Assembly: GCA_946807835.1 (NCBI GenBank) | Contig: OX327683.1 | Coordinates: 13,335,001-13,399,000 of the forward strand | From: Ailanthus altissimus | Lineage: Eukaryota; Streptophyta; Magnoliopsida; Sapindales; Simaroubaceae | Length of the DNA: 64,000 bases | Reading direction: 5' to 3' | In this document: one piece after another, positions 31,839 through 41,897 of the stretch | How the letters are laid out: every line of letters starts with the position of its first letter | How positions within the stretch are numbered: position 1 is the stretch's first letter | Position numbers and translations under genes: made by a program | Notes under the pieces: model-generated | Told to the model about the DNA's origin: nothing | Database searches by the model: none | Seen by the model: only the letters and a program-made list of their open reading frames with translations

Positions 31839-32825
31839 TATTCGTGGACGTTATTAAGATATCTTTGACCACTATCTGAACTTTCATGGTTATGTGGAGG
31901 AGATTTTAACAAGATTTCAGGCCAGAAAGAGAAAATACGAGGGTGCTAAGGCCTTATTATTTGATAGAAAGTTTTCAAAGAGTGCTAGATGATTATGAAT
32001 TGATGGAAGTACCTTTTGAGGGTCCTAAGTTCACATGCTATAACGGGAAGGTACGAGGAGATTTTATTCATGAGAGATTCGATAGAGCTGTTTGCTCTTT
32101 GGAATGGAGTAGTCTCTTACCTAAGGCTAGGATTCAACACTTGGAGTTTTAGAGGTCTGATCATAGGCCTTTACTAATTTATTTAGATGAAGATTTTAAT
32201 TCTATATAGAAGGTTTCATTTTGAGGAGGCATGGGCTAGGGACTCGGTATGTGATGATATAGTGCAATCTGAATGGTGTAGCTCGGCTAAGAATCTACAT
32301 GAAGTGCAGGAATAGTGGGCGAAGATTGGGTTCATATTGCATAAATGGAACTGGGTTAGTTTAAAAATATTAGTGAATGAAATCCGGATAGCTAAGAAAA
32401 ATTGGCAAATTTAGACAAATATATTGATGAACATGAAGCAAATTGGAGGTAGAAGCAAGATGTAGAGAAGTGGTTGGATGTTTTGCTCTATAAAAATGAC
32501 ATCTATTGGAAGCAAAGATCAAGGGTTAGCTGGTAGCAAAGTGGGGGATCGAAATATAAGGTATTTCCACTTAAAAGCTTCAAAAAGAAGATTAAGAAAT
32601 AAAATAGATGGTATTTTTTATGAGCGAGATAATTGGTGTCATGAACGACAACATGTTGAAGAAGTTTTTGTTAGCCACTTCCGAAATATTTTTGAATCTT
32701 CAAACCCGAAAGAGTCACGAATTCAGAAAGTTCTTGATAATGTGTAGTTTCAACTTTCTGACACTAATAAATTATATTTGAAGGCATCTTTTACCAAAGA
32801 GGAGATGTCCGCACTGCTTATTCTA
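31839..32825 (+). pseudogene. LINE B endonuclease C-terminal part and region before RT
   Basis: Resumes as SWTLLRYL, then LSWLCGGDFNKISGQKEK (about 31,878-31,930), LIESFQRVLDDYELMEVPFE, RGDFIHERFDRAVCSLEWSS and the catalytic block RSDHRPLLI (about 32,155-32,180), in which S-D-H is intact. Next come GSKVGDRNIRYFHLKASKRR and FTKEEMSALL (about 32,793-32,822), the border just before the RT core. The text then breaks off. Confidence 0.87.
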
Positions 32826-32889
32826 TGAATTTATTTCCCCTTCAATGTGCAATTAAAAATAATTTACATCGAGCATGTGCTAATTCTGG

Positions 32890-33720
32890 TTAGGGAAAAT
32901 GAAGATAAAAGGAAGCTCCATTGGTGTTCATGGAAGAATTTATGTTTTTTGAAAAAATAAAGAGGCTTAGGCTTTTGAAATTTATTCTTTTTCAACCAAG
33001 CAATGCTAGCTAAGCAAGGGTAGCACATTCTACACTTTTTGAATTCCTTGATGGCGATAGTGTTCAAGGGTTTTTCTTTTTAATTTATCTTTCTTTTTGC
33101 AGGCAAAGGCTTCAAGATCAACCTCTCATATCTGGAGAAGTATTCTTTGAGGGAGGAAGCTACTTCAAAAAGGAATCCGGTGGCATGTTGGTGATGGCAA
33201 GTGTGTATCAATATATCACGATCCTTGGCTTCCAAGATTATATGTTTCGGCCTCTTTTTCCCTCACAAGCTTCCGAAACATGAAACAGTAGATCAACTTA
33301 TCACGACATCAGGGCAATGGAACGATGATTTTATTCATGCATCTTTTTTTGAAGAAGATGTGGATGCCATACTGAGTCTTCCATTACTCGACAACAAAGA
33401 GTATACCAAGATAGTATAATGTGGTACTCTGACAAGTTTGATAAATATTTAGTTCGAAGTGGCTATTGGTTGGCCAAGTAACTCAAGGAAAAGCAAGTTA
33501 TTCAGAGAAGTCAAATGTGGAGGAGTGGTGGCTGCGATTATGTCATCTGAAGTTACCTCTGAAAGTTAAGTGCTTCTTGTGGCGTGCTTCAAATTATTGG
33601 CTTCCAACACATTACAATGTCGGTAGACACCATGTGCCTATAGAAGAAACTTATACCAGGTGTGGTAGAGGAGTAGAAGTCACTCTACATGCGCTTTGGT
33701 TATGCAGCTGCTTAAAGTAA
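32890..33720 (+). pseudogene. LINE B post-RT and zinc-finger-like region
   Basis: Begins ENEDKRKLHWCSWKNLC (about 32,890-32,945), which in intact LINEs lies some 400 residues after the block at 32,822, so the RT catalytic core is missing. Continues FFNQAMLAKQGW, VDQLITTSGQWNDDFIHASF (33,270-33,345) and SGYWLAK-like text, then LKLPLKVKCFLWRASNYWLP (33,547-33,606) and the zinc-finger-like block TRCGRGVEVTLHALWLC (33,655-33,708). Frames are better kept here than in LINE A. Confidence 0.85.
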
Positions 33721-33959
33721 GTAAGACGAGAATGCATGTTCATGGATTCAATTTCAACTTATCACCATAATTCCACTCGAGATTTCTTCAAAAGTTATGT
33801 TAACACATTAAATGGTGATGATTTTGATCTGCTTTACATAATTATGTGGCAGATTTGGTTTCTCTGAAACCAACTAAAGTTGGGGAAAGAAGAGATTAAT
33901 GGTCTTCTTGTTGTGGGATGGTCGAGGAGCTACTAAATTTCACTCAATTCAAGTACTTC

Positions 33960-34489
33960 AGTCGAGAAATAATCAAGGAAATTTATGCAGCTGGCATCTT
34001 CCGTCTGCAGAAGCTATCTAAATAAACTGTGATGCTGCTGTTAATCAGATTCAGAAACCGATGGGAATTGGCTATGTTTTCAAAAATTGTGATGGGGATA
34101 TTTTACTTACTGGTTGTGAAAAATTTGAGGCCCTTTATTCAGTCCTCGTGGTAGAAGCTCTAGCTATTCTAAAAGTTGTTTTAGCAGCTTAAAACTTAAA
34201 TTATACAGTCATTGAAATCGAATCCGATACTACCGTAGTTATAAATGAGATTTTAGCTAAATCACAACTAACTTCTGAGCTTTTGATTGTTGAGGATATT
34301 TTGCATTCTTTAGATTCTTTTAGATCTTACAAAATTCTTTTCACTTATAGGAAGGCAAATAAAGTTAAAGTTGCTCGTGGCTTAGCCAAAATAGCATTTA
34401 GTTCTAATTCTTCAGTCACTTGGAGGTATGATGTTCCAAAGGCTTTGATTCCTTATGTCCTAGAGGATTCTCAGTCAGTTTTAGTTTAA
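33960..34489 (+). pseudogene. LINE B RNase H-like domain and C terminus
   Basis: Reads INCDAAVNQIQKPMGIGYVF (about 34,022-34,080), VVEALAILKVVLAA, IEIESDTTVVINEIL (about 34,210-34,255), then open from 34,283: VEDILHSLDSF ... KANKVKVARGLAKIAF ... WRYDVPKALIPYVLED to the stop at 34,487-34,489. Positions D, E, D of the RNase H fold are present. Earlier stops (after SAEAI and LAA) break it. Confidence 0.87.
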
Positions 34490-34530
34490 GCGCTCAATGC
34501 AATTTTATCTTTGAAAGATGAAAAAAATTT

Positions 34531-34735
34531 CTTTAATTATACTTTTTTTATTCATTAATTTCACTCGAGCAACAGTGAATTGCCCCATTCTTAGATTTTA
34601 AATGACTCAAAAAAACAATCTCTGGCATTAGCATAATTTAATTCTGTAAGCAATTTTAAAATGTTGATTTTAAGATTAATAAAGAGTGTATTTTTTTAAT
34701 AATATTAAATTCAACAAGTTGTAGTATATAATTTT
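34531..34735. other. Unassigned DNA
   Basis: About 200 bp of AT-rich DNA between the LINE B 3' end and the copia LTR. Nothing recognised. Confidence 0.4.
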
Positions 34736-35564
34736 TGCTGGAATTCGGTTACTTAAAATTAAGAAAAAGTTTAATTTTAAGTTGGAAACTAAAGAAGAGT
34801 TAAGATGAGGTCAAGAATCGTTAGATAGATGAGTAAGGGTCGTAAATAGAAGTCGAATGTGAGAAAGAATGCAAGAGGGGACTTGACGTATGAACGCCGC
34901 AGTGTTGAGATGCCGCAGCAATGGGATCTCAACACTGCGGTGATAATTTCAAAAGGCTGAACACCCTAGCATTAGCTTTCGAACACCCCAACATTGGTTG
35001 TTGAACTTTGTGGCATTGGCCCGGTAATCTCATTACTGCACTAGCGTTGGATATTGAACGCCACAGTGTTGCTTCTTTAAGCAAAATTTTATTTTTGAGT
35101 ATAATTGCATCCTAAAGTTGATTACAATGTGTGAACTCTTATTTTAATTTGGTTTAAGATTTTTAGGTTTGGTAATAACATTATATAAACCCTTGTAATC
35201 CATTACAATTGATTAAGCATCAAATCATCTACAAGAGAGAGAATATAGAGCTTAGGTCATACTTTAGTATTTTGAGCACATAAGATAGTGTGGTATAGAT
35301 CCTTGAGAGCTCTAGGCTATTTGGGTATTTCTTGTATCTCTTGTTGGGGTGGTTCTTTTTGTATAAAAGAACAAAATAAAAGAAGCATCCACTATGGATG
35401 TAGGCAGTTTGCCGAACCACTTACATTGATTTTGTGCTTTCTTTGGTTGCTTGATTATTTATCCTCTTGGTTGTGTGATCTTTATTATTCTTGGTTGCTT
35501 ATGAGGGAAAACTTCCGCAGGGCACTAAGGGTTCCTAGATTGCACGTTAGAAAACCCTGCAACA
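34736..35564 (+). repeat. 5' LTR of a truncated copia element
   Basis: The right end, CCCTGCAACA, lies three bases before an initiator-Met primer site. A TATA-like ACATTATATAAACCC at about 35,180 is followed by typical leader text. The left end at TGCTGGAATTCGG is a guess, because no second LTR exists to compare. A G/C-rich phrase cluster (CCGCAGTGTTGAG, CACTGCGGTG) occupies 34,895-35,080. Confidence 0.65.
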
Positions 35565-35567
35565 AAT

Positions 35568-35579
35568 TGGTATCAGAGC
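35568..35579 (+). other. Primer-binding site, initiator Met tRNA
   Basis: TGGTATCAGAGC, a perfect match to the plant copia consensus, three bases after the LTR. Confidence 0.92.
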
Positions 35580-35595
35580 ATAGGTTGGTTTAACC

Positions 35596-36195
35596 ATGAC
35601 AGCTCATAAGTATGAGATAGAAAAGTTTAATATGATAAATGACTTCAATCTATGAAAAGTAAAGGTTATGAATCTATTGCTAAGTCAAGGGTTGAATTAT
35701 CAAGGGTTAAATTCAACCCTTGAGGAAACTCAAGAAACAACTAGTGAAAACGGATACTGACGTAACCTAGATTTGAGGTAGATAGAGAAAACATTTAGAA
35801 AAGTGCCCATAGTACTATAGTGTTATCTTTAAGTGATGAAGTTCTATGGAAGATGGCTGGAGAGAAGACAACACTGGGTCTTTAGAATAAACTTAACACT
35901 CTACATGACGAAGTCCTTAGTGAATCATCTGTATGTCAAGAAGAAGTTATTTCGACTGTCTATGCCTGAGAGAACTTCCATGAAAGTCCATGTAGATGCC
36001 TTCAAAAAAATTATCATTGATTTTGAGACAATAGACATTATGATTGAGGATGAGGATAAAACGATAATTTTGTTGTGTTCTTACCTCTAAGTTTTGAATA
36101 TTTTATGGACACATTCATGTATGGTAGAGAGACTTTAACGATGACAAATGTTAAAGCGTCATTGCAATTTAAAGAAATAGGGAAACGATGAGAGG
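35596..36195 (+). pseudogene. Copia gag remnant (UBN2-like)
   Basis: ATG 35,596 opens MTAHKYEIEKFNMINDFNL, the standard start of copia gag. Then follow LSLSDEVLWKMAGEKTTLGL-like text in another frame, MTKSLVNHLYVKKKLFRLSM (35,905-35,964), VHVDAFKKIIIDFETIDIMI, DEDKTIILLCS, FMYGRETLTMTNVKASLQFK (about 36,116-36,175). Sequence similarity ends near 36,195 without a zinc knuckle, so the element is truncated. Stops are present early. Confidence 0.85.
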
Positions 36196-36589
36196 CTTCC
36201 CTGTGTTGATAGAGATTGATTGACCCAAGGGGATTGATGCACTGCATTAATGTATTTTTCTAGAGAGACACAACACCTCTTTAAAAAATCTCACCCATTG
36301 GAAGGGGTAGATGAGTCTTGCAAAAGTTACGTTTTTAGCCCCCAGCATTGTGAAGCCCATCCTTAGTACCGCGGTGTTCAATGGGAAAAAATTCAAAATG
36401 CTCAACTGTGCGCCACGATGCCCAAGCCTTGTCTGGCTTGGGCACATTTTCTTGTCCCCTTCTATTTGTTTCTCTTCTGGCTCTTTCTCCGTACTCTAAT
36501 GCTTGAATTAACTTTTATTTATTTGAAATACACTCATAAATACTAATAATTTCTCATATATTGCAAATAAACTAATATAAATTATATCA
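36196..36589. other. Unassigned DNA with G/C-rich phrases
   Basis: About 390 bp joining a + strand copia gag to a - strand copia 3' end. It contains CCCAGCATTGTGAAGCCC and TAGTACCGCGGTGTTC, phrases like those in several LTR or leader regions here. It may be LTR of the minus-strand copia. No coding similarity was found. Confidence 0.4.
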
Positions 36590-37345
36590 ACTACATATCA
36601 AAATAGAATTTAACTTATATGAATTGGTGCTCTTTCAAGTTATGAACCAACCATTGATTAAGTAATTGTATTTTATAAAAACTAGGTGAAACCAAGTTTC
36701 TATCAACCTTTATTCCTTTGGATTTAAAATAGAAGATTAAATGATCAAGTTAAATTCTCTAGGAATTTGTTTTTGTTCGCAGTTTGGCACTATTAATGAT
36801 TTTATACCTTCTTAGTTTCATGAGTGCTCTAGAGAAGCCTACTTAGCTCTCCCAGGAACCAACTAATTCCATACTTATATAGGTGACAATCCATCAAGTG
36901 TGTTCTGTAAGTTTAACACACCACTAAACTATAAAGGGCTATAGAATTCATTAAGAGTATTGCTCACTCTTATCCACTGTAGATGCACTACCTAGCCATA
37001 GGGAGGGATTCACAAAATACAATTAGTAGTACAACAAGACAATAAGTGACTTATTCTTACCCTTATAAACTTACTTCAATGCATCACCAATCATATAGGT
37101 AGGGTTACCATCACTCTTGTCTCATGTTCTAGGTAGAAGTATCATCCCAGTTGACGTCTATTCTAATAATCTCCTACTTAGTGGCTTTGCCAGAAGATTG
37201 GCCAAGTTCATCTTTGACCTCACATTGTCTAGGCTCACCACCTTAAATTAAGCAGTTGCTTAATAATGCCATGTCTTAGACGAATATGTTTACTTTCTTT
37301 ATTATAGATCTTACTCTTTGCTCTAGCAATGGCTGTTTGGCAATT
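36590..37345 (-). pseudogene. Copia pol C-terminal end (RNase H tail) and 3' UTR
   Basis: On the minus strand AIARAKSKIYNKESKHIRLR (about 37,333-37,275), HGIIKQLLN, SLDNVRSKMNLANLLAKPLS matches the RNase H end of copia polyproteins. The 500 bp or so beyond the coding end is typical untranslated DNA leading towards an LTR. The upstream part of pol is replaced by the plastid insertion at about 37,440. Confidence 0.78.
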
Positions 37346-37439
37346 ATAATTTATTGAAATTATTGTAAGAGGGCAATTATAATTTTCGATTTTGGTTTAC
37401 ATTACAATTATACGCACACTTGTTTTTTTTGGGATTATC

Positions 37440-38300
37440 TTCCAGATTAACTAAAAAAGAAGAATCACAGAAAAGGCGACGATTTAAATCTAGATTTCTC
37501 AGTACCTTAAGCAAAATCACAAAAAGAAAATGGAAGGGAAAAGTAAAAAGTAATAGAGCAATGTTGCATCAGACCACTTGTCTTCTTGTAGTTGGATCTC
37601 TAATTTTTTTAAATGCTTCAAATTTCACTTAAGCATCCAAATATAGGTCAGTACTAGCAAAAATATCTCTGAACAAGGTTCTAGCACCATGCCAAATATG
37701 TCCGAAGAAGAAGAGTAGAGCAAATGAAGCATTTCCAAAAGTAAACCAACCCTTTAGACTTCTACGAATACATTATCTAATTTCAATGTAACACGATCTA
37801 ATTTAAAATTTGCACTAAATTGAGCACGTCTAGCATATTTTTTCATAGTAGTAAGATCATTATAACTCACTCCAATCAGTTCTCCGCCATAGAACTCAAT
37901 AGTTACACCTATTTGTTCAACACTATATTTCGATTCTGCCTTTCTCTAAAAGGAAAATCGACTTTAACAATTCTGTCTCCAACTACCAAAACAATTGGAA
38001 ATGTTTCAAAAAAAAGTAGGCATACAACATACAAAAAGTTGATGCCCTTCTTTATCTCTAAAGATAGGGTGTCCTAACCACCTGACTGCTATGCTATTCT
38101 ATCCCGTTATCCATAGAACCCGTTCTGAATAATCCTTCTTTCATTGGATTATTTTTTATATAATCATAAATAGCTAATTTTTCAGGAATTTTAGACCAAG
38201 TTTTTGATAAACTTTGATTTTCAACTAGTCCTGCATTAACTCTTCGATATATTTCTTACTAAATGTATCATTGATCCCTGATAAGCATAAAATGGATATA
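37440..38300 (-). pseudogene. psbB: Plastid psbB (CP47) C-terminal fragment, nuclear plastid insertion
   Basis: psbB encodes the CP47 antenna protein of photosystem II. On the minus strand the reading runs: DQ..Y...EIYRR-like text (about 38,275-38,240), [20 protein letters not shown] (about 38,222-38,163), [77 protein letters not shown], then [20 protein letters not shown] (about 37,760-37,700) and [11 protein letters not shown], ending in TTRRQVV and a stop near 37,570. Frameshifts, an in-frame stop and losses such as D to N rule out function. About 130 bp after the stop look like plastid intergenic DNA. Confidence 0.9.
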
Positions 38301-39628
38301 TCATTTTCCCATTTTAGCTTTGCTTATTGCTGTTTTTAAGTAATGAGGTAAATTTATACATAGTTGTTTTGAAATTATAGGATAAACACTTGAATAGGGA
38401 TTGAAATTGCCAAAAAGTGAAAAATTTAGAGTTAGAAGTATAGAAAAAAACTGGACAAGATTACATTCTAGAAGACAACGGGCTAGCATTTATCCACCAG
38501 GATAAACGCCTTTGCATTTCTAGGATTTTTAACGCTGCAATGTTGATGTGGAGGATGAGCAGCATGAAATCTAGAAAGTTTTTAAAATCACCAATGCCCT
38601 AGCGTTAAAAGGCAATGCAGCTACTCCACTTTTTTCAATGCCTTAGTTGCTGGAAGGTAATGCCACAATTCTATAATAAAGTGTTACAAGAAGAAGAACA
38701 CTGCCGTATTCGTACGTGACATTTGGGAACTTCTTTGCATTCTAAGAAGAAACGTCGTTATTTCTTACACTAGATAAAGCAACTCTTTTAAATTTTTATG
38801 GGAGCTGGAATGTTTCGCCTTCATCTTAGCATTTAAGAATCATATTTTAAGTAAAAAATCACACATTTTATAACAAAAATTTACATTTATACACTTGGAA
38901 CCCATTTGGAGAAGGATCAACATCATCAAGGGAGGCTAATATTTGCAAGAGAAGTATTTGAACCAAGGCTTGGGAAGATTATTTGAACTTCTTTTTGTAT
39001 TTATTGATCAAAACTTGGTTTTGTTATGTTATCTTGTAATTTGTTATTTGAACTTCATTCTGTAGAACTAAATATATTTGTCTAGGATTGTAGTCTTGAA
39101 CTTAAGTATATGTTTTTAAAATTTTCAACTTTAATTACATTAACTTGGTTTTTATTCATTTTGTTGGTACTTAATGCTTACATATGACTTGGCCAATTTT
39201 ATGCCTGAACTTAAATTTCATTGAGAAAACTTAGAAAAGACATCTAATTGAATAGCATAGAACAAAATGATGTAAGATTGTAGAGTAGCATCTACAAGTT
39301 TCACTTAGAATATGAATATAACTAAGTGGCATACATGGTTAATACAACTTGGACTTAATGAATTCCCCTTAATTTCAATATCATAGGAATATAAGTATTG
39401 GATTGAGTAGAGTAAAATTGCTTGACCATCGGAAAAGGCTTATGAGGAGCCTCGTGTTGTGACCAATACTAATCAAGGAATTGACATTTAAAGCATATCC
39501 ATAACAAACATGGGTTCAGGGATAACTACTCATCTTAGACATAACTTATCATTGATAGTGTGGGATTTTTTTTATTTACATAATTAGTTGTTAATTTAGT
39601 GTTAGTTTTATTTCCAATTGAATCAATT
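38301..39628. other. LTR-like noncoding DNA, family not resolved
   Basis: About 1.3 kb with no coding similarity. 38,520-38,710 holds phrases AACGCTGCAATGTTG and AATGCCCTAGCGTT, seen also near 34,980 and 50,390. The following text (38,860-39,600) has the style of an Athila/Tat LTR: leader-like, AT-rich, with a promoter-like region. No paired copy exists in the window, so the call is weak. Confidence 0.35.
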
Positions 39629-41897
39629 TGTTTGGCCCACTACTCGGCAATAAGAGAATCAGCAGCTTGCGTACCGAGACCTGCACTTAGGAAGGGTTTA
39701 GAAAATATAAAACACAAAACGAGTGAGCTAAAGGAGCTCAGTGAGTGCAATTAAGATTTCAAATAAAATAACATTATGCATAGATAGTAAATTCTAAAGT
39801 ATATGCATAAATCATGCTTCTAAAACTGTAAAATGGTTTCTAGTATCATATGCCGATGAAATCTCGCCGATTGGGTTTTATCTACATCTTTGGAAAGCAA
39901 TATCTAAAATTTGTATAACATAATAACTGCCGTGTGCATATAAATGCATAAATGCTATCGATAAATCAAAAACTAGTAAAGTCCTCGCTCGGCCATTTTC
40001 TTTCTAAACTGTAACAATGGTAACCCTAAAGCTCTATACTCACGTAGCGACTCAACTAGCACAGCACACGTGAGTAGGTCACGGGGCACCTCAACTAGCA
40101 GCACACGATAACATCTCAAGATATCTCACTGGCTATGTAGCGGAATCCTACATCGTATACATATAGCGAGACAATACTCCGTACACATAGAGTGACTCAC
40201 ATGACTCAACATCCTGACTTCTCGGAGTTAGTGACACACCCCCAAAACTTGCCTATATGTACGGGATATACCGACCGGGTCTAATACAATCACCACCACT
40301 ATAATCAGAGGGTACCAATGGCCTTTAAAATGAATGCAGAAATTTTAACACTATTTCTTAAACCGAACATGTAAATGCATATCTATGGATATATATCAAG
40401 ATCATAAATCATGTTTATGCATTGAAAACTCATAAAACATATATTTTCATTATGCGGAAACATAATAAACGAAAAATAACAGAAAAAGCAGATTTTTACT
40501 CACAACCACTCTGAGCTCAATTTCGCTCTGAATTTCTGCTCCCGTTACCGCTCTCGGTTTTCTTCACCTACGCGCTATAAAAGACATTTAGAACCAAATC
40601 AAATGCTAGAATCTCATTTAACTACTAAACACCCTAATCGGCATACAAAGCCCGGATGCATACTACTTCTCAATTTTTCATTTACGGAGTCATTTAATCT
40701 AATCTAACTCATCACCTGGCGCCCTGAAAATTATTAAACGCCTTATAACTTGGTTGGACATAATTGTCTTTCACCTTTTCAAAATGGACAATTATGTCCC
40801 ATTTTCTTCATTTTTGATTTTTCCATCAACCATATACATTCAACATACATAATGCGTCATTTACACACAACAACTCAATTAAAACACCACTCAATCCCTA
40901 ACTTCCTTAAAGTGACAAAATTTTACCCTATGTTCCAACACATTTCTTTTCTCAATTTCTTGTTCCAATTACATCAAAATCAAGCCAATTTCATTCTAAT
41001 TGCCTAATTACAACCAATTGAAGTCTCTACATTCAAATCACCCAAAACCCTTATTCTTACCTTACCAATTTCTTCAAATTGATGACTCCTTCAAGATCCA
41101 CACTAGAATTCAACTCAATCTAAACTAATAATACACACAAGAACATCAATTGAAGTATTATTGAAAACTCACTTATCAAACTCATAAAACAATACTTTTC
41201 TTACCTCTTTTTCTTGAATTTCCACTAATGGAGACTTTAATTGAGCTTAGGGATTGGTATGTAACCTTATTTTGGCTTGATTAAGCATGACAAATCATGA
41301 AAAAAAAACTTGAAAGATCACTGTAGCAGCACCACCCTTCAAGCTCGAATTTTTCTCTCTTTTGCTCTAAGTGTTTGCTTTTTGATCACTTGAAAATTCT
41401 ACACACTTCCAACATATATATAGTGCTCCCTCAATTGACCATTTTGCCCTTCAACTTACTCAAAATTATTAATTTGCCATTAGTTGAAAACTAATTATGC
41501 AATTAGTTCATTTGTAACTATCTAGTTAGAATAGTCCAAAGAACTAACTAGAATTTTGAACTTGGCAATCCATGAGATTTCTTCTAATTGGTCCATTATC
41601 TAATATATGGATTATGTTTCTCAACAAAGGCTTGTTCCATTCATCACCCTTAAATGAAAATTGATGTAGTAAATTAGAATTTCCTTTTCCAAGTCAATAG
41701 AGAAAAATTCCAAAAATATTCTAGGGTCGTCCGGCGCTTCGATCGAGTGTGAAATTATCAAATTAGATCTAATATCTCTCATGCGCACTATAAAGAAAAT
41801 ATTTCTAATAGGGTTACAATCGAGTAACCCTACAGTGTCTTATTTGCTCTATACCGAAATCAGGCACCAATACTACTAATAGGGATTGGATATTACA
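39629..41897 (-). repeat. Probable Tekay/Del-like gypsy LTR (~2.27 kb), solo
   Basis: On the minus strand it begins TGTAATATCCAATCCC and carries GCGCCGGACGACCC, resembling the TGTAA-start LTRs of Tekay/Del chromoviruses, which are also 2-4 kb. The plus-strand left end TGTTTGGCCCACTACTCGGC would be its 3' end. No internal domain or second copy is present. The right end abuts a copia LTR. No target duplication found. Confidence 0.55.

Larger units (their letters stand above)
26760..34530 (+). mobile_element. LINE B: L1-type plant LINE with two nested LTRs and a deleted RT core
   Basis: ORF1 (DUF4283-like region plus CCHC knuckle) is read at about 26,780-27,660 and resumes at 29,000. ORF2 starts at ATG 29,481 with the endonuclease, runs through the region before RT to about 32,825, lacks the RT core, and continues from about 32,890 with the post-RT, zinc-finger-like and RNase H-like domains to a stop at 34,487-34,489. 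Two LTRs interrupt it: 27,667-28,994 and 29,847-31,838. Removing them restores collinear LINE coding order. Confidence 0.9.

Noticed and set aside
29832..31843. Target duplication TATTG/TATTC for the copia LTR in LINE B
   Set aside because: It would leave ten extra bases outside the TG end at 29,847. One mismatch and a short word make it unconvincing.
37440..38300. psbB as a working gene
   Set aside because: Frameshifts, an in-frame stop and missing N-terminal half show a nuclear copy of plastid DNA.
40750..41007. 85-codon plus-strand open frame
   Set aside because: Inside the Tekay/Del-like LTR, biased to H, F and N, with no domain.
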